Shown here piece by piece: positions 16,968 to 26,855 of a stretch of DNA of 64,000 nucleotides. The stretch's first letter is position 1; every line of letters starts with the position of its first letter. Position numbers and translations under genes: made by a program. Source of the DNA: Myroides odoratimimus (GTDB lineage Bacteria; Bacteroidota; Bacteroidia; Flavobacteriales; Flavobacteriaceae). The notes under the pieces are model-generated. The model ran no database searches and was not told the DNA's origin. It was given only the letters and a program-made list of their open reading frames with translations. The DNA lies in contig NZ_JACAKB010000004.1 of the NCBI RefSeq assembly GCF_030326305.1, positions 25,519-89,518 of the forward strand, given 5' to 3'.

Positions 16968-17444
16968 TTATTCTTGTTTTTTGAATTTTAATGAGATGGA
17001 GTTCATACAGTATCTCATACCTGTAGTCTCGGCAGGCCCGTCTGGGAAGATATGCCCTAGATGCCCATCACAGTTAGAACAAGTCACTTCAACTCTCTTC
17101 ATTCCATGTGACAGATCTTCTATATAGTTAACAGAACCTTCTATCGCTTTATCAAATGAAGGCCAACCACAATGTGCATCAAATTTAGTATCGGAGTTAA
17201 ATAATAGCTGTCCACATCCTGCACAGTGATACGTTCCTTGTTCGTTAAAGTCGTTGTATTCTCCAGTGAATGGACGTTCTGTTCCTTTCTCTCTTAGTAC
17301 ATAGTACTCAGCAGGAGTTAAGGCTTGTTGCCATTCTTGCTCGGTTGTTGTTTTATCTTTTTTCATTTTTGGTATCTTTTGATAGTTTGCATCTTTACAG
17401 GCTAATATACTTAGAATGATACAACTGAATACAACTGTTTTCAT
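16968..17444 (-). CDS. msrB: Peptide-methionine (R)-S-oxide reductase, exported form
   Basis: MsrB reduces methionine-R-sulfoxide in damaged proteins. The 158-aa protein has both zinc-binding CxxC pairs (CAGC and CSNC), the GWPSFDKAI motif, GHLGHIFPDGP, and the catalytic cysteine in RYCMNS near residue 145. A short lipoprotein-type signal precedes it (MKTVVFSCIILSILAC, lipobox LILAC-like, Cys16), so it probably works outside the cytoplasm repairing envelope proteins. It lies 4 bp after the alpha/beta hydrolase gene on the same strand. Confidence 0.95.
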   Translation of the reverse strand: MKTVVFSCIILSILACKDANYQKIPKMKKDKTTTEQEWQQALTPAEYYVLREKGTERPFTGEYNDFNEQGTYHCAGCGQLLFNSDTKFDAHCGWPSFDKAIEGSVNYIEDLSHGMKRVEVTCSNCDGHLGHIFPDGPAETTGMRYCMNSISLKFKKQE

Positions 17445-17448
17445 TGTT

Positions 17449-18315
17449 TTATTGCTCTATGAAAGATTTGATGCGTTCTATGACTTTCTTATCTCCTAAG
17501 ATCTTGCGGTGACCTAGACCAGAAGTAATCATAAGTTCTGCATTTTTACTGTGTTTTTTGATCGCGTAAGCAGCACTTACATTTACGTCTAGATCATCTT
17601 CGTCATGCATAATTAGAAGAGGAATGTCAATCTCCTCTGCTGCTAGATGCACAGTGTAGCTCTCCATAGTTTGATTAAACTGAGTTTCGAATCGCTCTTG
17701 AATCTTTTTAGCGATAATAGGTTTTAGTTCTATTTGTTTAACGAAATCATCTATTACATCCTTTACTACATCTCCACTTCCTAATATGACTGCTTTTTTA
17801 GCTTTTAGACCATCTCTAAGAGCATTCATAGTAGTCATTCCTCCTAGTGAGTGACCGATAACGAGTTCGAATGGACCGAACTGCTTTTCTACTTCGAATG
17901 CAGAAGCGATAAACTCAGTCATATTAGTCTTCGTCTTAGGAGACTTACCATGACCAGGTGCATCGAAACTTACGACGTCATATCCAGCTCTCATTAGCAT
18001 ATTAGCGATAGTTACTAGCTGTGTACCTCTACCATTCCATCCGTGTATCAAAAGAGCTTTTTTATCAGCAGCTTTATTGGTTCCGTATTGATATACAACG
18101 ATGTCTTTGCGCAGTGCAGGTACAGTTATTTTTGTGACAACACTTTTATCAAACATCTCCTTCTCTCTTTTTGGTGGTTTAAATTTAAGAGGAGTGATGA
18201 ATAAGTTCTGAGCAAATCTAGTCGCTAGGTTATTTGAAAATAATTGTAATGTTTTTCCTATTACTATTATGCTTTTTGGTATTTCAAGCGATTGTTTTGG
18301 TTTTTGACTTTGCAT
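17449..18315 (-). CDS. Alpha/beta hydrolase
   Basis: The 288-aa protein has the alpha/beta-hydrolase plan: oxyanion strand LIHGWNGRG (about residue 90), SFDAPGHGKSP, the nucleophile elbow GHSLGG (Ser about residue 158), an acid loop LIMHDEDDLDV near residue 235, and a histidine in SGLGHRKIL near residue 265. The first 60 residues are an extra helical segment. Substrate unknown; no signal peptide is convincing. It is followed 4 bp later by msrB, so both probably share a transcript. Confidence 0.88.
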   Translation of the reverse strand: MQSQKPKQSLEIPKSIIVIGKTLQLFSNNLATRFAQNLFITPLKFKPPKREKEMFDKSVVTKITVPALRKDIVVYQYGTNKAADKKALLIHGWNGRGTQLVTIANMLMRAGYDVVSFDAPGHGKSPKTKTNMTEFIASAFEVEKQFGPFELVIGHSLGGMTTMNALRDGLKAKKAVILGSGDVVKDVIDDFVKQIELKPIIAKKIQERFETQFNQTMESYTVHLAAEEIDIPLLIMHDEDDLDVNVSAAYAIKKHSKNAELMITSGLGHRKILGDKKVIERIKSFIEQ

Positions 18316-18387
18316 TATAATAATGTTCTAAGGAGGTAAAATTACAAAATAAAAGAATCTAAAAGAATTATTATAAAAGTAAAAGTT

Positions 18388-18417
18388 TTTGAATTATGCG
18401 AATTCCTATTAATTTTG
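18388..18417 (+). promoter_or_regulatory. Bacteroidota promoter of the M48 lipoprotein gene
   Basis: TTTG (18388-18391) and TAATTTTG (18410-18417) are separated by 18 bp and lie just before the gene, matching both consensus elements. Confidence 0.6.
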
Positions 18418-18430
18418 AAAATAAAAAATA

Positions 18431-19246
18431 ATGAAAAAAATCGTATTCTCTATCGGAACTATTTTGTTGTTAACTGCTTGTGCAACAAATCCTTTTACAG
18501 GAAAAAAAACTATGGCGTTTACTTCTAATGCTGAGTTGTTTCCAATGTCTTTTTCACAATATGATACTTTCTTAAAGGAACATAAGGTGATAAAAGGGAC
18601 AAAAGATGCACAACGCGTAGCTGACGTTGGTGTAAAAATTAAGAAAGCAGCAGAAGTTTGGTTGACAGCTAATGGGTATGGAAGTTATCTTAATGATTAT
18701 AAATGGGAGTATAACTTAGTAGATGATAAGGAAGTGAATGCGTGGTGTATGCCAGGAGGTAAGATAGTGTTCTATACCGGTATTTTGCCTTATTGCCAGA
18801 CAGATGCTGGGATAGCTGTAGTGATGGGGCATGAGGTAGCTCACGCGTTAGCTAATCACGGACAACAACGCATGAGTGCTGGAATGCTACAGCAGGCTGG
18901 AGCTGTGGCAATAGATGCTGCTACTGCTAAATCTAGTGCTACTACAAAACAGTTAAGCGCTGGGCTATACGGGTATGGTAGTAATGTGGCAGGAATGTTG
19001 CCATTCAGTAGATCACATGAGACAGAGGCTGATAAGATAGGATTGACACTAATGGCTATCGCGGGGTATAATCCTGAGGAAGCAGTTAGTTTCTGGAGTA
19101 GAATGGCTGCTAGAGATGGCAGTGGAGGTGGGAGCTCATGGATGAGTACTCACCCTAGTAATGAAGAGCGTATAGCTAATTTGAAGAAATTAATTCCTGA
19201 AGCAAAAGCTGAAGCAGCAAAATTTGGTGTATCTTTTGGAAGATAA
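18431..19246 (+). CDS. M48-family zinc metalloprotease lipoprotein
   Basis: The 271-aa protein has a lipoprotein signal (lipobox LLTAC, Cys about residue 17) followed by the CATNPFTGK start common in LoiP/YggG-like peptidases. The zinc site HEVAH is at residues 134-138, with the third ligand in SHETEADKIGL about 70 residues later. It should act as an envelope quality-control protease. The gene has its own promoter and terminator. The overall size fits the family's short, single-domain members without the TPR repeats of BepA. Confidence 0.93.
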   Translation: MKKIVFSIGTILLLTACATNPFTGKKTMAFTSNAELFPMSFSQYDTFLKEHKVIKGTKDAQRVADVGVKIKKAAEVWLTANGYGSYLNDYKWEYNLVDDKEVNAWCMPGGKIVFYTGILPYCQTDAGIAVVMGHEVAHALANHGQQRMSAGMLQQAGAVAIDAATAKSSATTKQLSAGLYGYGSNVAGMLPFSRSHETEADKIGLTLMAIAGYNPEEAVSFWSRMAARDGSGGGSSWMSTHPSNEERIANLKKLIPEAKAEAAKFGVSFGR

Positions 19247-19254
19247 AAATAGAG

Positions 19255-19283
19255 TAAGCTACCTTCTGGTAGCTTATTTTTTT
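19255..19283 (+). terminator. Terminator of the M48 gene
   Basis: Perfect 9-bp stem TAAGCTACC/GGTAGCTTA with a 4-base loop and a seven-T run, 8 bases after the stop. Confidence 0.88.
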
Positions 19284-19297
19284 AAATAGAATAGACT

Positions 19298-20596
19298 ATG
19301 AAAAGTTTTGTAAAAGGGGATAAAAAACTTTTAAATGCATGGGCGTTTTATGATTGGGCCAACTCAGTATATGCCTTAGTTATTTCGTCATCTATCTTTC
19401 CGTTGTATTATGGATCTCTATTTAGAGAGTTAAATATTGATAGTTTTGATTTTTGGGGAACCTCTATTAAGAGTGAATCAATTATCAGTTATATCACTGC
19501 GATAGGATTCTTAGTAGTATGTATACTGTCGCCTATATTATCAGGAGTAGCAGATTATTTAGGGAATAAGAAGTTTTTTATGAAACTGTTTTGTGGTATA
19601 GGGTCTATATCGTGTATGCTTCTTTATTTTTTTAGTTTAGATTATATGTTGTTGAGCTTATTGATCTATATGTTTGGGTTAATAGGTTTTTGGGGAAGCT
19701 TAGTTTTTTATAATTCATACCTTCCTGATATCGCTTTTACAGAGCAGCAGGATAGAATAAGCGCAAAGGGATATGCGCTAGGGTATATAGGCAGTGTTAT
19801 ACTACTTCTGTTAAACTTATTGTTAGTGATGAAGTATGACACCTTTGGCTTTACTACTGCAATGACAGCTATGCGCTTCTCATTTATACTTGTAGGTCTG
19901 TGGTGGATAGGATTTAGCCTTTATACTTTTAAGTATTTACCTGATTTTAAAAATGAGAAGAAAATCACCCGATCTTTATTCTTTAAAGGCTTTAGAGAGT
20001 TAAAAAAAGTATGGGGAGAGCTAAAAGAATATGTTGCTCTGAAGAGATATTTAGTTGCTTTCTTTGTCTATAGTATGGCAGTACAGACAGTGATGGTAAT
20101 CGCAGCCTACTTTGGAGAAAAAGAAATCTCATGGGAAAATGATACTCAGCGTACGACAGGCTTAATATTAAGTATACTGATGATTCAGTTAGTAGCTGTA
20201 GCGGGAGCCTATTTGACTTCTCTATTGTCAAAAAAAATTGGCAATATTTATACGTTATGTGTATTAAATGCGTTATGGATTATAATATGTCTATATGCAT
20301 ATACTATAATCACGCCTAATGAGTTCTATGTGGCAGCTAGTTTTGTGGGATTAGTAATGGGAGGGATACAATCATTATCTCGATCTACATATTCTAAACT
20401 ATTGCCGGAGACTACTGATACGACTTCCTTCTTTAGCTTTTATGATGTGACAGAGAAGTTAGGTATTGTGCTAGGGATGTCTATGTATGGGCTGGTAAGT
20501 GATATCACTGGTAAGATGCAGAATGCTATATTGTTTTTGATCCTGTTTTTTGCTGTAGGTTTTGTTCTGTTATTAAGAATACCTAATAAAAAGTAG
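19298..20596 (+). CDS. MFS transporter, UMF1/Atg22-like
   Basis: The 432-aa protein has about twelve membrane helices and the family start LNAWAFYDWANSVYALVI (key residues WA.YDWANS.Y), then GVADYLGNKK after the second helix pair. This matches the Atg22/UMF1 branch of the major facilitator superfamily, whose members export amino acids or related small molecules. Substrate cannot be read here. The late motif GGIQSLSRS.YSKLLP is typical of the branch. It is a single-gene unit after the M48 terminator. Confidence 0.9.
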   Translation: MKSFVKGDKKLLNAWAFYDWANSVYALVISSSIFPLYYGSLFRELNIDSFDFWGTSIKSESIISYITAIGFLVVCILSPILSGVADYLGNKKFFMKLFCGIGSISCMLLYFFSLDYMLLSLLIYMFGLIGFWGSLVFYNSYLPDIAFTEQQDRISAKGYALGYIGSVILLLLNLLLVMKYDTFGFTTAMTAMRFSFILVGLWWIGFSLYTFKYLPDFKNEKKITRSLFFKGFRELKKVWGELKEYVALKRYLVAFFVYSMAVQTVMVIAAYFGEKEISWENDTQRTTGLILSILMIQLVAVAGAYLTSLLSKKIGNIYTLCVLNALWIIICLYAYTIITPNEFYVAASFVGLVMGGIQSLSRSTYSKLLPETTDTTSFFSFYDVTEKLGIVLGMSMYGLVSDITGKMQNAILFLILFFAVGFVLLLRIPNKK

Positions 20597-20683
20597 AATT
20601 AGTATTAAAAAAGAAATAAGATTGTATTTTTGTTATTGAAATATTTTTAAAAATTGATTACTTTACGAATAGTAAGTTATAAT

Positions 20684-21655
20684 ATGAAAAAGACATTTAG
20701 AATATTAGCAATTAGTTTATTTTCTATCACCGCTATGACTGTAGCTTCATGTGATAATGAATCGTATGATACTATCATAGAAGGGGAGCAGGGAGTAGGT
20801 AAGCCGATTATGACTATTCATAATCAAGGAGAGACTATCCTGATGCGTGAAGGGATAGTGGCTGAGTTAGATAAAAACGGACGTTTAGAAATAAAAGTGA
20901 AGTTAGCAGGAAGCGAGAATTTTGAAAATGATGAGTTGATACTTAGAACTTTAAAGTTTCAGTCAGGTAACTTTCCTACAAATGTGAATGAGAGTAATTA
21001 CTATTCGTGGGAGAATAAGCTACTGTATACAACGAAGGATACATTGCGTCCTAATATCGTGACAGGGATTATGTCTATCGGTAATATTAATAGAAAAGCG
21101 AGAGTAGTATCAGGTGATTTTGACATTAAGCGTATGATGCCTAGTAATCAAAATAACCCAGACTTAAAGTCATTTCCTATAAGTGGAAGCTTTGTAGATA
21201 TTCCTTTTGTTAGAAAAGAAGCTACATATTTAGAAGCATTTGCAGATAATGAGCCTTTTACTAATCCTGAGGAATCTGTAGAAGTAAAGGGCGGAAGAGC
21301 GTATGTGTCTAGTATAGATGGAGTAGAGAAGACACAGAAGATAGTGCTGGATTTTCCTTATAATGAAGATATAGTAGTATCGAATGATCCTAAAGAGTTT
21401 AAGAAACTAGGATGGTTTAATGTAGAGTATACTTCTCCTTATGGAGTTAAGTACACTTCTAAGAAGGTAGCAGAGAACGAAGGTTTCTTGCGTTTTGATT
21501 ATGCACAGCGAGATGAAAAGGATCCAAATAAGTTTTTATTAAAAGGTAGATTTGAAGCTAATTTAGTAGGAGTGGAAGAAGAGGATCAAGATAAAAAAGT
21601 AAAAATCACTTATGGAGATTTTTCTGTTATAATTATTTCTTCTCCAAGTAAATAA
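20684..21655 (+). CDS. Lipoprotein of unknown function
   Basis: I choose the ATG at 20684 (323 aa) rather than a TTG ten codons upstream, because it gives a clean lipoprotein signal: MKKTFRILAISLFSITAMTV followed by ASC (Cys about residue 23). The mature part is acidic, without cysteines of note or membrane helices, and looks like stacked beta strands (alternating hydrophobic runs such as IVLDFPYNEDIVV and KVKITYGDFSVIII). The family is not recognised; a Bacteroidota surface lipoprotein is the likely class. It has its own terminator and lies upstream of lon. Confidence 0.75.
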   Translation: MKKTFRILAISLFSITAMTVASCDNESYDTIIEGEQGVGKPIMTIHNQGETILMREGIVAELDKNGRLEIKVKLAGSENFENDELILRTLKFQSGNFPTNVNESNYYSWENKLLYTTKDTLRPNIVTGIMSIGNINRKARVVSGDFDIKRMMPSNQNNPDLKSFPISGSFVDIPFVRKEATYLEAFADNEPFTNPEESVEVKGGRAYVSSIDGVEKTQKIVLDFPYNEDIVVSNDPKEFKKLGWFNVEYTSPYGVKYTSKKVAENEGFLRFDYAQRDEKDPNKFLLKGRFEANLVGVEEEDQDKKVKITYGDFSVIIISSPSK

Positions 21656-21680
21656 TATTTTGTATTTTAACATAAAAGAC

Positions 21681-21714
21681 AAAAAATCCTTGCCATAATA
21701 GTAAGGATTTTTTT
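21681..21714 (+). terminator. Terminator of the unknown lipoprotein gene
   Basis: AAAAATCCTT/AAGGATTTTT stem around a 10-base loop with a T-run, 25 bases after the stop. Confidence 0.75.
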
Positions 21715-21856
21715 ATGGCATAAAGATTGAAATATTATATAGGTAGAACAATTAAAAATTAATTTTTTTGTTGGTAATCAGTTAGTTATGGGTGTGGTTG
21801 TAATTGGGCTATGTCGAAATAAAATTGTTAACTGACAAAATGACGTAAAAATACAT

Positions 21857-24325
21857 ATGGCAAATCAAAAAATAATAACATTTGACAACTTGTCGTTACA
21901 AGATTTAGGAGATGGAGATTCAGAGTTTATTCCGATTTTTTCAAGTGAAGATGAAGAGGAGATGAATAAAGAAGAATTACCAACCTCACTTCCGATATTA
22001 CCATTGCGAAATATGGTATTATTCCCGGGTGTAGTGATTCCTATTACAGCAGGTAGAGATAAGTCTATTGAATTATTAAATAGAGCAAATAAAGGGGATA
22101 AAACGATAGGTGTAGTAGCACAGATAGATGAAGGTACTGATGATCCTGGTATCAATGAGATATACCATACAGGTACAGTGGCTCGTATCATCAAGTTATT
22201 AAAGTTGCCTGATGGAAATATCACAGTTATCTTGCAGGGTAAAAAACGTTTTGAAATCACAGAATTGACACAGGAAGAACCTTATATGAAGGCTAATGTG
22301 GTAGCTCGTGAAGAGAAGCGTCCTAGTAAGAAGAATAAAGAGTTCTCAGCAATTGTTGAGTCTATTAAAGAGACTGCTTTAGAGATCATTAAAGAGAACC
22401 CAAATATACCATCGGATGCAGCATTTGCTATTGAGAATATTTCTAGCGAATCGTTCTTGATTAATTTTGTGTCTTCTAATATGAGTATGGATATTGGTGA
22501 TAAGCAACGATTACTTAATATAGATGACCTAAATGCTAGAGGTTTAGAAGCTTTAAAGATGATGACTTTAGAGTTGCAAAAGCTTCAGCTGCGCAACGAT
22601 ATTCAGACGAAAGTGAGAGTCGATCTAGATCAACAGCAAAAAGAGTATTTCTTACATCAACAAATGAAAACGATCCAAGAAGAATTGGGTGGTTTTTCGA
22701 ATGAAGAGGAGTTTGAAGAGATGCGTAAGAAAGCTGCTAATAAAAAGTGGTCTAAGGAAGTACAGGAGCGCTTCGATAAGGAGTTAATGAAGTTCCAAAG
22801 AATGAATCCTCAAGTGGCTGAGTTTGGTATTCAACGAAACTATTTAGAGCTGTTCTTAGAATTGCCTTGGAATCATTATTCTAAAGATGTCTTTAATTTA
22901 AAAAATGCTCAGAAGCAGTTAGATAAAGATCATTATGGAATAGAAGAGGTGAAGAAGCGTGTCTTAGAGCACATGGCAGTCCTTAAGTTAAGAAATGACC
23001 TTAAGTCTCCTATCCTATGTCTATATGGACCTCCAGGAGTAGGTAAGACCTCTATCGGTAGATCTATAGCAGATGCATTAGGTCGTGAGTATGTACGTAT
23101 TTCTCTAGGAGGGTTACGCGATGAGGCAGAGATCAGAGGACACAGAAAGACTTATATCGGTGCTATGCCTGGACGTATTATCCAGAGTCTGAAGAAGGCA
23201 AAGACATCTAATCCAGTGTTTTTACTAGATGAGATAGATAAGTTATCTTCTAGTCATAATGGTGATCCTTCTTCTGCATTATTAGAAGTATTAGATCCAG
23301 AACAAAATCACGAGTTCTATGACAACTTCTTAGAAATGGGATATGACTTGTCTAAAGTGATGTTTATCGCGACATCTAATAGTTTAAGTACTATACAGCC
23401 TGCATTGAGAGACCGTATGGAGATTATCGAGATGACGGGGTATACAATAGAAGAAAAAGTAGAGATAGGTAAACAGCATTTGTTAGGCAAACAATTAAAG
23501 GCGCATGGAGTTACTTCTAAAGATGTTGTGATTGGTAAAAAACAGATGGAGTTTATCATTACGAATTATACAAGAGAGTCTGGAGTACGTGGTTTAGATA
23601 AGCAGCTAGCACATATCGCTAGAGGTGTAGCTAAGAATATCGTGATGGAAGAGGAGTATAATGTGAAGATGACAGAAGAGGATATCAAAAAAATCTTAGG
23701 TACGCCGCGCTTTGAGAATGATAAGTATGAGAATAATGATGTAGCTGGTGTTGTAACAGGGTTAGCATGGACTAGTGTTGGAGGGGATATTTTATATATA
23801 GAATCTATTATTTCTAAAGGTAAAGGAGAGCTTTCTATCACAGGTAACTTAGGTACAGTGATGAAAGAGTCTGCTACTATAGCACTAGAGTATATTAAGG
23901 CTCATGCAGAAGAGTTAGGTATTGCTCAAGAAGTGTTTGACAATTATAAGATACATATCCACGTACCTGAAGGGGCAACTCCTAAAGACGGACCTAGTGC
24001 GGGTATTACGATGCTGACGTCTATGGTGTCTTCATTTACTCAACGCAAAGTGAAAAAGAATTTAGCGATGACTGGAGAAATTACCTTAAGAGGTAAGGTG
24101 CTTCCAGTAGGAGGGATAAAAGAGAAGATTCTTGCAGCTAAGCGTGCTAATGTCAAAGAGATTATTTTGTGTAAAGATAATAGAAAAGATATTGATGATA
24201 TTAAAGAAGAGTATCTTAAAGGATTGACATTCCATTATGTAGACAAGATGGAAGAAGTTTTAGAGATTGCTATTACAAATCAAAAGGTAAAGAATGCTAA
24301 GAAGCTAGAAGTAGCTAACAAGTAA
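21857..24325 (+). CDS. lon: Endopeptidase La (Lon protease)
   Basis: The 822-aa length is normal for LonA. Order of domains: an acidic N-terminal tail, the LAN substrate-binding domain starting [14 protein letters not shown] (about residue 45), a coiled-coil segment with [16 protein letters not shown], the AAA+ module with Walker [10 protein letters not shown] (about residue 393) and Walker [10 protein letters not shown], then the protease domain with the Ser-Lys dyad (PKDGPSAG, Ser about 716, and the Lys of VGGIKEK about 40 residues on). It degrades misfolded and regulatory proteins in the cytosol. Single-gene unit with a strong terminator. Confidence 0.98.
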   Translation: MANQKIITFDNLSLQDLGDGDSEFIPIFSSEDEEEMNKEELPTSLPILPLRNMVLFPGVVIPITAGRDKSIELLNRANKGDKTIGVVAQIDEGTDDPGINEIYHTGTVARIIKLLKLPDGNITVILQGKKRFEITELTQEEPYMKANVVAREEKRPSKKNKEFSAIVESIKETALEIIKENPNIPSDAAFAIENISSESFLINFVSSNMSMDIGDKQRLLNIDDLNARGLEALKMMTLELQKLQLRNDIQTKVRVDLDQQQKEYFLHQQMKTIQEELGGFSNEEEFEEMRKKAANKKWSKEVQERFDKELMKFQRMNPQVAEFGIQRNYLELFLELPWNHYSKDVFNLKNAQKQLDKDHYGIEEVKKRVLEHMAVLKLRNDLKSPILCLYGPPGVGKTSIGRSIADALGREYVRISLGGLRDEAEIRGHRKTYIGAMPGRIIQSLKKAKTSNPVFLLDEIDKLSSSHNGDPSSALLEVLDPEQNHEFYDNFLEMGYDLSKVMFIATSNSLSTIQPALRDRMEIIEMTGYTIEEKVEIGKQHLLGKQLKAHGVTSKDVVIGKKQMEFIITNYTRESGVRGLDKQLAHIARGVAKNIVMEEEYNVKMTEEDIKKILGTPRFENDKYENNDVAGVVTGLAWTSVGGDILYIESIISKGKGELSITGNLGTVMKESATIALEYIKAHAEELGIAQEVFDNYKIHIHVPEGATPKDGPSAGITMLTSMVSSFTQRKVKKNLAMTGEITLRGKVLPVGGIKEKILAAKRANVKEIILCKDNRKDIDDIKEEYLKGLTFHYVDKMEEVLEIAITNQKVKNAKKLEVANK

Positions 24326-24345
24326 AACTTATTAGATAGGACAAG

Positions 24346-24379
24346 GAAAGCCTCACTTTTATAAAGTGAGGCTTTTTTT
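24346..24379 (+). terminator. Terminator of lon
   Basis: Strong stem AAAGCCTCACTTT/AAAGTGAGGCTTT followed by a T-run, about 20 bases after the lon stop. Confidence 0.9.
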
Positions 24380-24597
24380 CGTTTTATAAGGCTCTAGACT
24401 GTATTTTGTCCCCTTAAAATGATGTGAATTTTTACAGATTAACTTACTTTTGCTAGCCATTATTGTAGAAAATAGTTGTATTTTTAAGGTGCTTTTTTAG
24501 TATTTGTTTTATAGTGAACGTATTAAAAAGGTGTTTTGATTAAAAAGAGCTATTTATAAAGTGTTTTTAAAAAGATACGAAAGGTTATAAATACTAC

Positions 24598-24605
24598 TAT
24601 ATTTG
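24598..24605 (+). promoter_or_regulatory. -7 element of cmk
   Basis: TATATTTG lies 39 bases before the TTG start of cmk and matches TAnnTTTG. Confidence 0.5.
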
Positions 24606-24644
24606 ACAATTCAATGAGTTTAAACTAATTTTAAATTTTTCAAT

Positions 24645-25331
24645 TTGAAAAAGATTACTATAGCGATTGATGGTTTTTCCTCTACCGGGAAAAGTACATT
24701 AGCGAAATCATTAGCAAAGTCTCTTAGCTATGTATATATAGACACAGGAGCTATGTATAGAGCAGTTACTTTGTCTGCAATGAGAAAAGGCTTGATAAAA
24801 GAAAATTACTTCAATAAAGAAGGATTAATAGAATCATTACCATCAGTAGAATTACACTTTGAGTACAATCCTGAAAAAGGTTTTGCAGAAGTGTTTTTAA
24901 ACCAAGAGAATGTAGAAGGTGTAATACGCAGTTTAGAAGTATCACAGTTCGTAAGTCAGATAGCAGAAATACCTGAGGTAAGGAGAAAGTTGGTAGAACA
25001 ACAACAAAACTTAGGTAAGTCTAAGGGAGTAGTAATGGATGGAAGAGATATAGGTACAGTTGTGTTTCCTGATGCAGAGTTAAAGATATTTATGACTGCC
25101 TCTCCAGAAATACGTGCTCAGAGACGCTTTGATGAATTGAAGGAAAAAGATCCTAATGTGAGTTATGATGCAGTGTTTCAGAATGTAGTAGAAAGGGATA
25201 AAATAGACACAAGCAGAGCAGATTCACCACTAGTAAAGGCAGATGATGCTATAGAGGTAGATAATTCTAATTTAACTATAGAAGAACAGTTTAATTTAAT
25301 TCTGGATTTAGCGCAAAAAAGAATTAAATAA
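24645..25331 (+). CDS. cmk: Cytidylate kinase
   Basis: The 228-aa enzyme phosphorylates CMP and dCMP with ATP. Visible motifs are the P-loop DGFSSTGKSTLAK (residues about 9-21), YIDTGAMYRAVT, the insertion domain, GVVMDGRDIGTVVFPDAELK, and the lid region QRRFDELKEK with DSRAD-like TSRADSPL. The reading frame begins with TTG (24645); the nearest upstream in-frame ATG possibilities are closed by a stop, and TTG AAA AAG gives the standard MKKITIAIDG start. Rare start codon use may tune expression. Confidence 0.96.
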   Translation: MKKITIAIDGFSSTGKSTLAKSLAKSLSYVYIDTGAMYRAVTLSAMRKGLIKENYFNKEGLIESLPSVELHFEYNPEKGFAEVFLNQENVEGVIRSLEVSQFVSQIAEIPEVRRKLVEQQQNLGKSKGVVMDGRDIGTVVFPDAELKIFMTASPEIRAQRRFDELKEKDPNVSYDAVFQNVVERDKIDTSRADSPLVKADDAIEVDNSNLTIEEQFNLILDLAQKRIK

Positions 25332-25411
25332 ATTAATATAAACACACTTATAAAACGAGGTTTAAGGGCGTAAACTCTTAAACTAATAACACAGAAATAA
25401 TATCACACGTA

Positions 25412-26749
25412 ATGAATGTAAAAGCAAAATTGACGTTGATGAGTTACCTCGAATTTGCTGTTTGGGGAGCTTATTTAACATCTATGGGTAACTATTTAGG
25501 ATCAGTTGGGCTAGGGCCTAAGATTGGTCTTTTTTATGCTATGCAAGGTATAGTATCTATTTTTATGCCTGCTATCATGGGAATAGTAGCTGATAGATGG
25601 ATTCCGGTTCAGAGGTTGTTAGGGTTGAATCACTTAGCTGCAGCTATTTTTATGATTGCTACAGGTTATTACGGTTTTATAGCAGGAGGCGATGTAGACT
25701 TTACTACAATCTTTACACTTTACACTTGTAGTGTAGCTTTCTTTATGCCTACAATAGCTTTGTCTAATTCGACTTCTTATGCAATTTTAAAACAAAACCA
25801 TCTCGATACAATTAAAGCATTTCCACCTATACGTACGTTTGGTACAGTAGGTTTTATATGTGCGATGTTGTTTGTTAACTTTTTTGGGTTCCACAGTGAT
25901 GGTTCTTTAGGTTTTAATTTTGGAGGAGATATCGCTTTTGAAAGTTTTCAGTCTAATTATTATCAGTTCTTTGTATCTGGTGTTTTAGGAATAGTTCTTT
26001 TCTTATACAGTTTTGTATTGCCTAATTGCCCAATTAATAAATCTAATGAGAAGCAGAGTTTAGCAGATGCATTTGGTTTAAAGGCATTCAGTTTGTTTAA
26101 AGAGAAGAAAATGGCTGTATTCTTTATCTTCTCAATGTTGTTAGGAGTGTCATTACAGATAACGAATGGATATGCCAATCCTTTTATCACAAGTTTCTCC
26201 AAAGTACCAGAATACGCTGATTCTTGGGGAGCACATAATGCTAATGCGTTAATTTCATTATCTCAAGTTTCAGAGACATTGTGTATCTTATTGATTCCAT
26301 TTGTTCTAAGAAAGTTTGGTATTAAAGTAGTAATGTTGATGTCAATGTTTGCTTGGGTTCTACGCTTTGGATTCTTTGGTATAGGTGATCCAGGAAATGG
26401 AGTATGGATGTTTATTTTGTCTATGATTGTTTACGGAATTGCATTTGACTTCTTTAATGTATCAGGTTCTCTATATGTAGATAATGAGACAAGTGAAGAT
26501 ATTCGTTCTTCAGCGCAAGGGGTATTTATGATGATGACTAACGGTTTTGGAGCAACAATAGGTATGCTTATCGCTCAGTACATTGTGAATCACTTTGTAT
26601 ATAGTCAAGAAGATGTTACTCTGCAATTAGAGGGATGGAGACATTCATGGCTTATATTCGCTGGATATGCCTTAGTGGTGACTATATTGTTTGCTATTAT
26701 ATTTAAGTATAAACACAACCCACAGGCTGTGGAAGAAAACATGAAATAA
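25412..26749 (+). CDS. Nucleoside permease, NupG-type MFS transporter
   Basis: The 445-aa membrane protein has twelve predicted helices and the start MNVKAKLTLMSYLEFAVWGAY (key residues L..M.FLEFF.WG.W-like) typical of the nucleoside:H+ symporter family. GIVADRWIPVQRLL follows the second helix, and the C-terminal half has YGIAFDFFNVSGSLYVD, the family hallmark. It would import nucleosides across the inner membrane. The proximity to cmk (80 bp downstream of it) fits a pyrimidine salvage theme, although this may be chance. Confidence 0.9.
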   Translation: MNVKAKLTLMSYLEFAVWGAYLTSMGNYLGSVGLGPKIGLFYAMQGIVSIFMPAIMGIVADRWIPVQRLLGLNHLAAAIFMIATGYYGFIAGGDVDFTTIFTLYTCSVAFFMPTIALSNSTSYAILKQNHLDTIKAFPPIRTFGTVGFICAMLFVNFFGFHSDGSLGFNFGGDIAFESFQSNYYQFFVSGVLGIVLFLYSFVLPNCPINKSNEKQSLADAFGLKAFSLFKEKKMAVFFIFSMLLGVSLQITNGYANPFITSFSKVPEYADSWGAHNANALISLSQVSETLCILLIPFVLRKFGIKVVMLMSMFAWVLRFGFFGIGDPGNGVWMFILSMIVYGIAFDFFNVSGSLYVDNETSEDIRSSAQGVFMMMTNGFGATIGMLIAQYIVNHFVYSQEDVTLQLEGWRHSWLIFAGYALVVTILFAIIFKYKHNPQAVEENMK

Positions 26750-26802
26750 GTAAATGATGTATTCTTTCTTTTAAGAGATTAGAGGAGAATATGTTTAGAT
26801 AT

Positions 26803-26842
26803 AAAAAAAGCGTGCTAAATCTTGATTTAGCACGCTTTTTTT
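26803..26842. terminator. Bidirectional terminator between the nucleoside permease and the helicase
   Basis: Long perfect stem GCGTGCTAAATC/GATTTAGCACGC with A-run and T-run on either side, placed between converging genes. Confidence 0.9.
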
Positions 26843-26855
26843 ATGGTTTGATTTC

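Noticed and set aside
21865-22260. 131-codon frame opposite lon
   Set aside because: Antisense shadow of the Lon N-terminal domain; no supporting signals.
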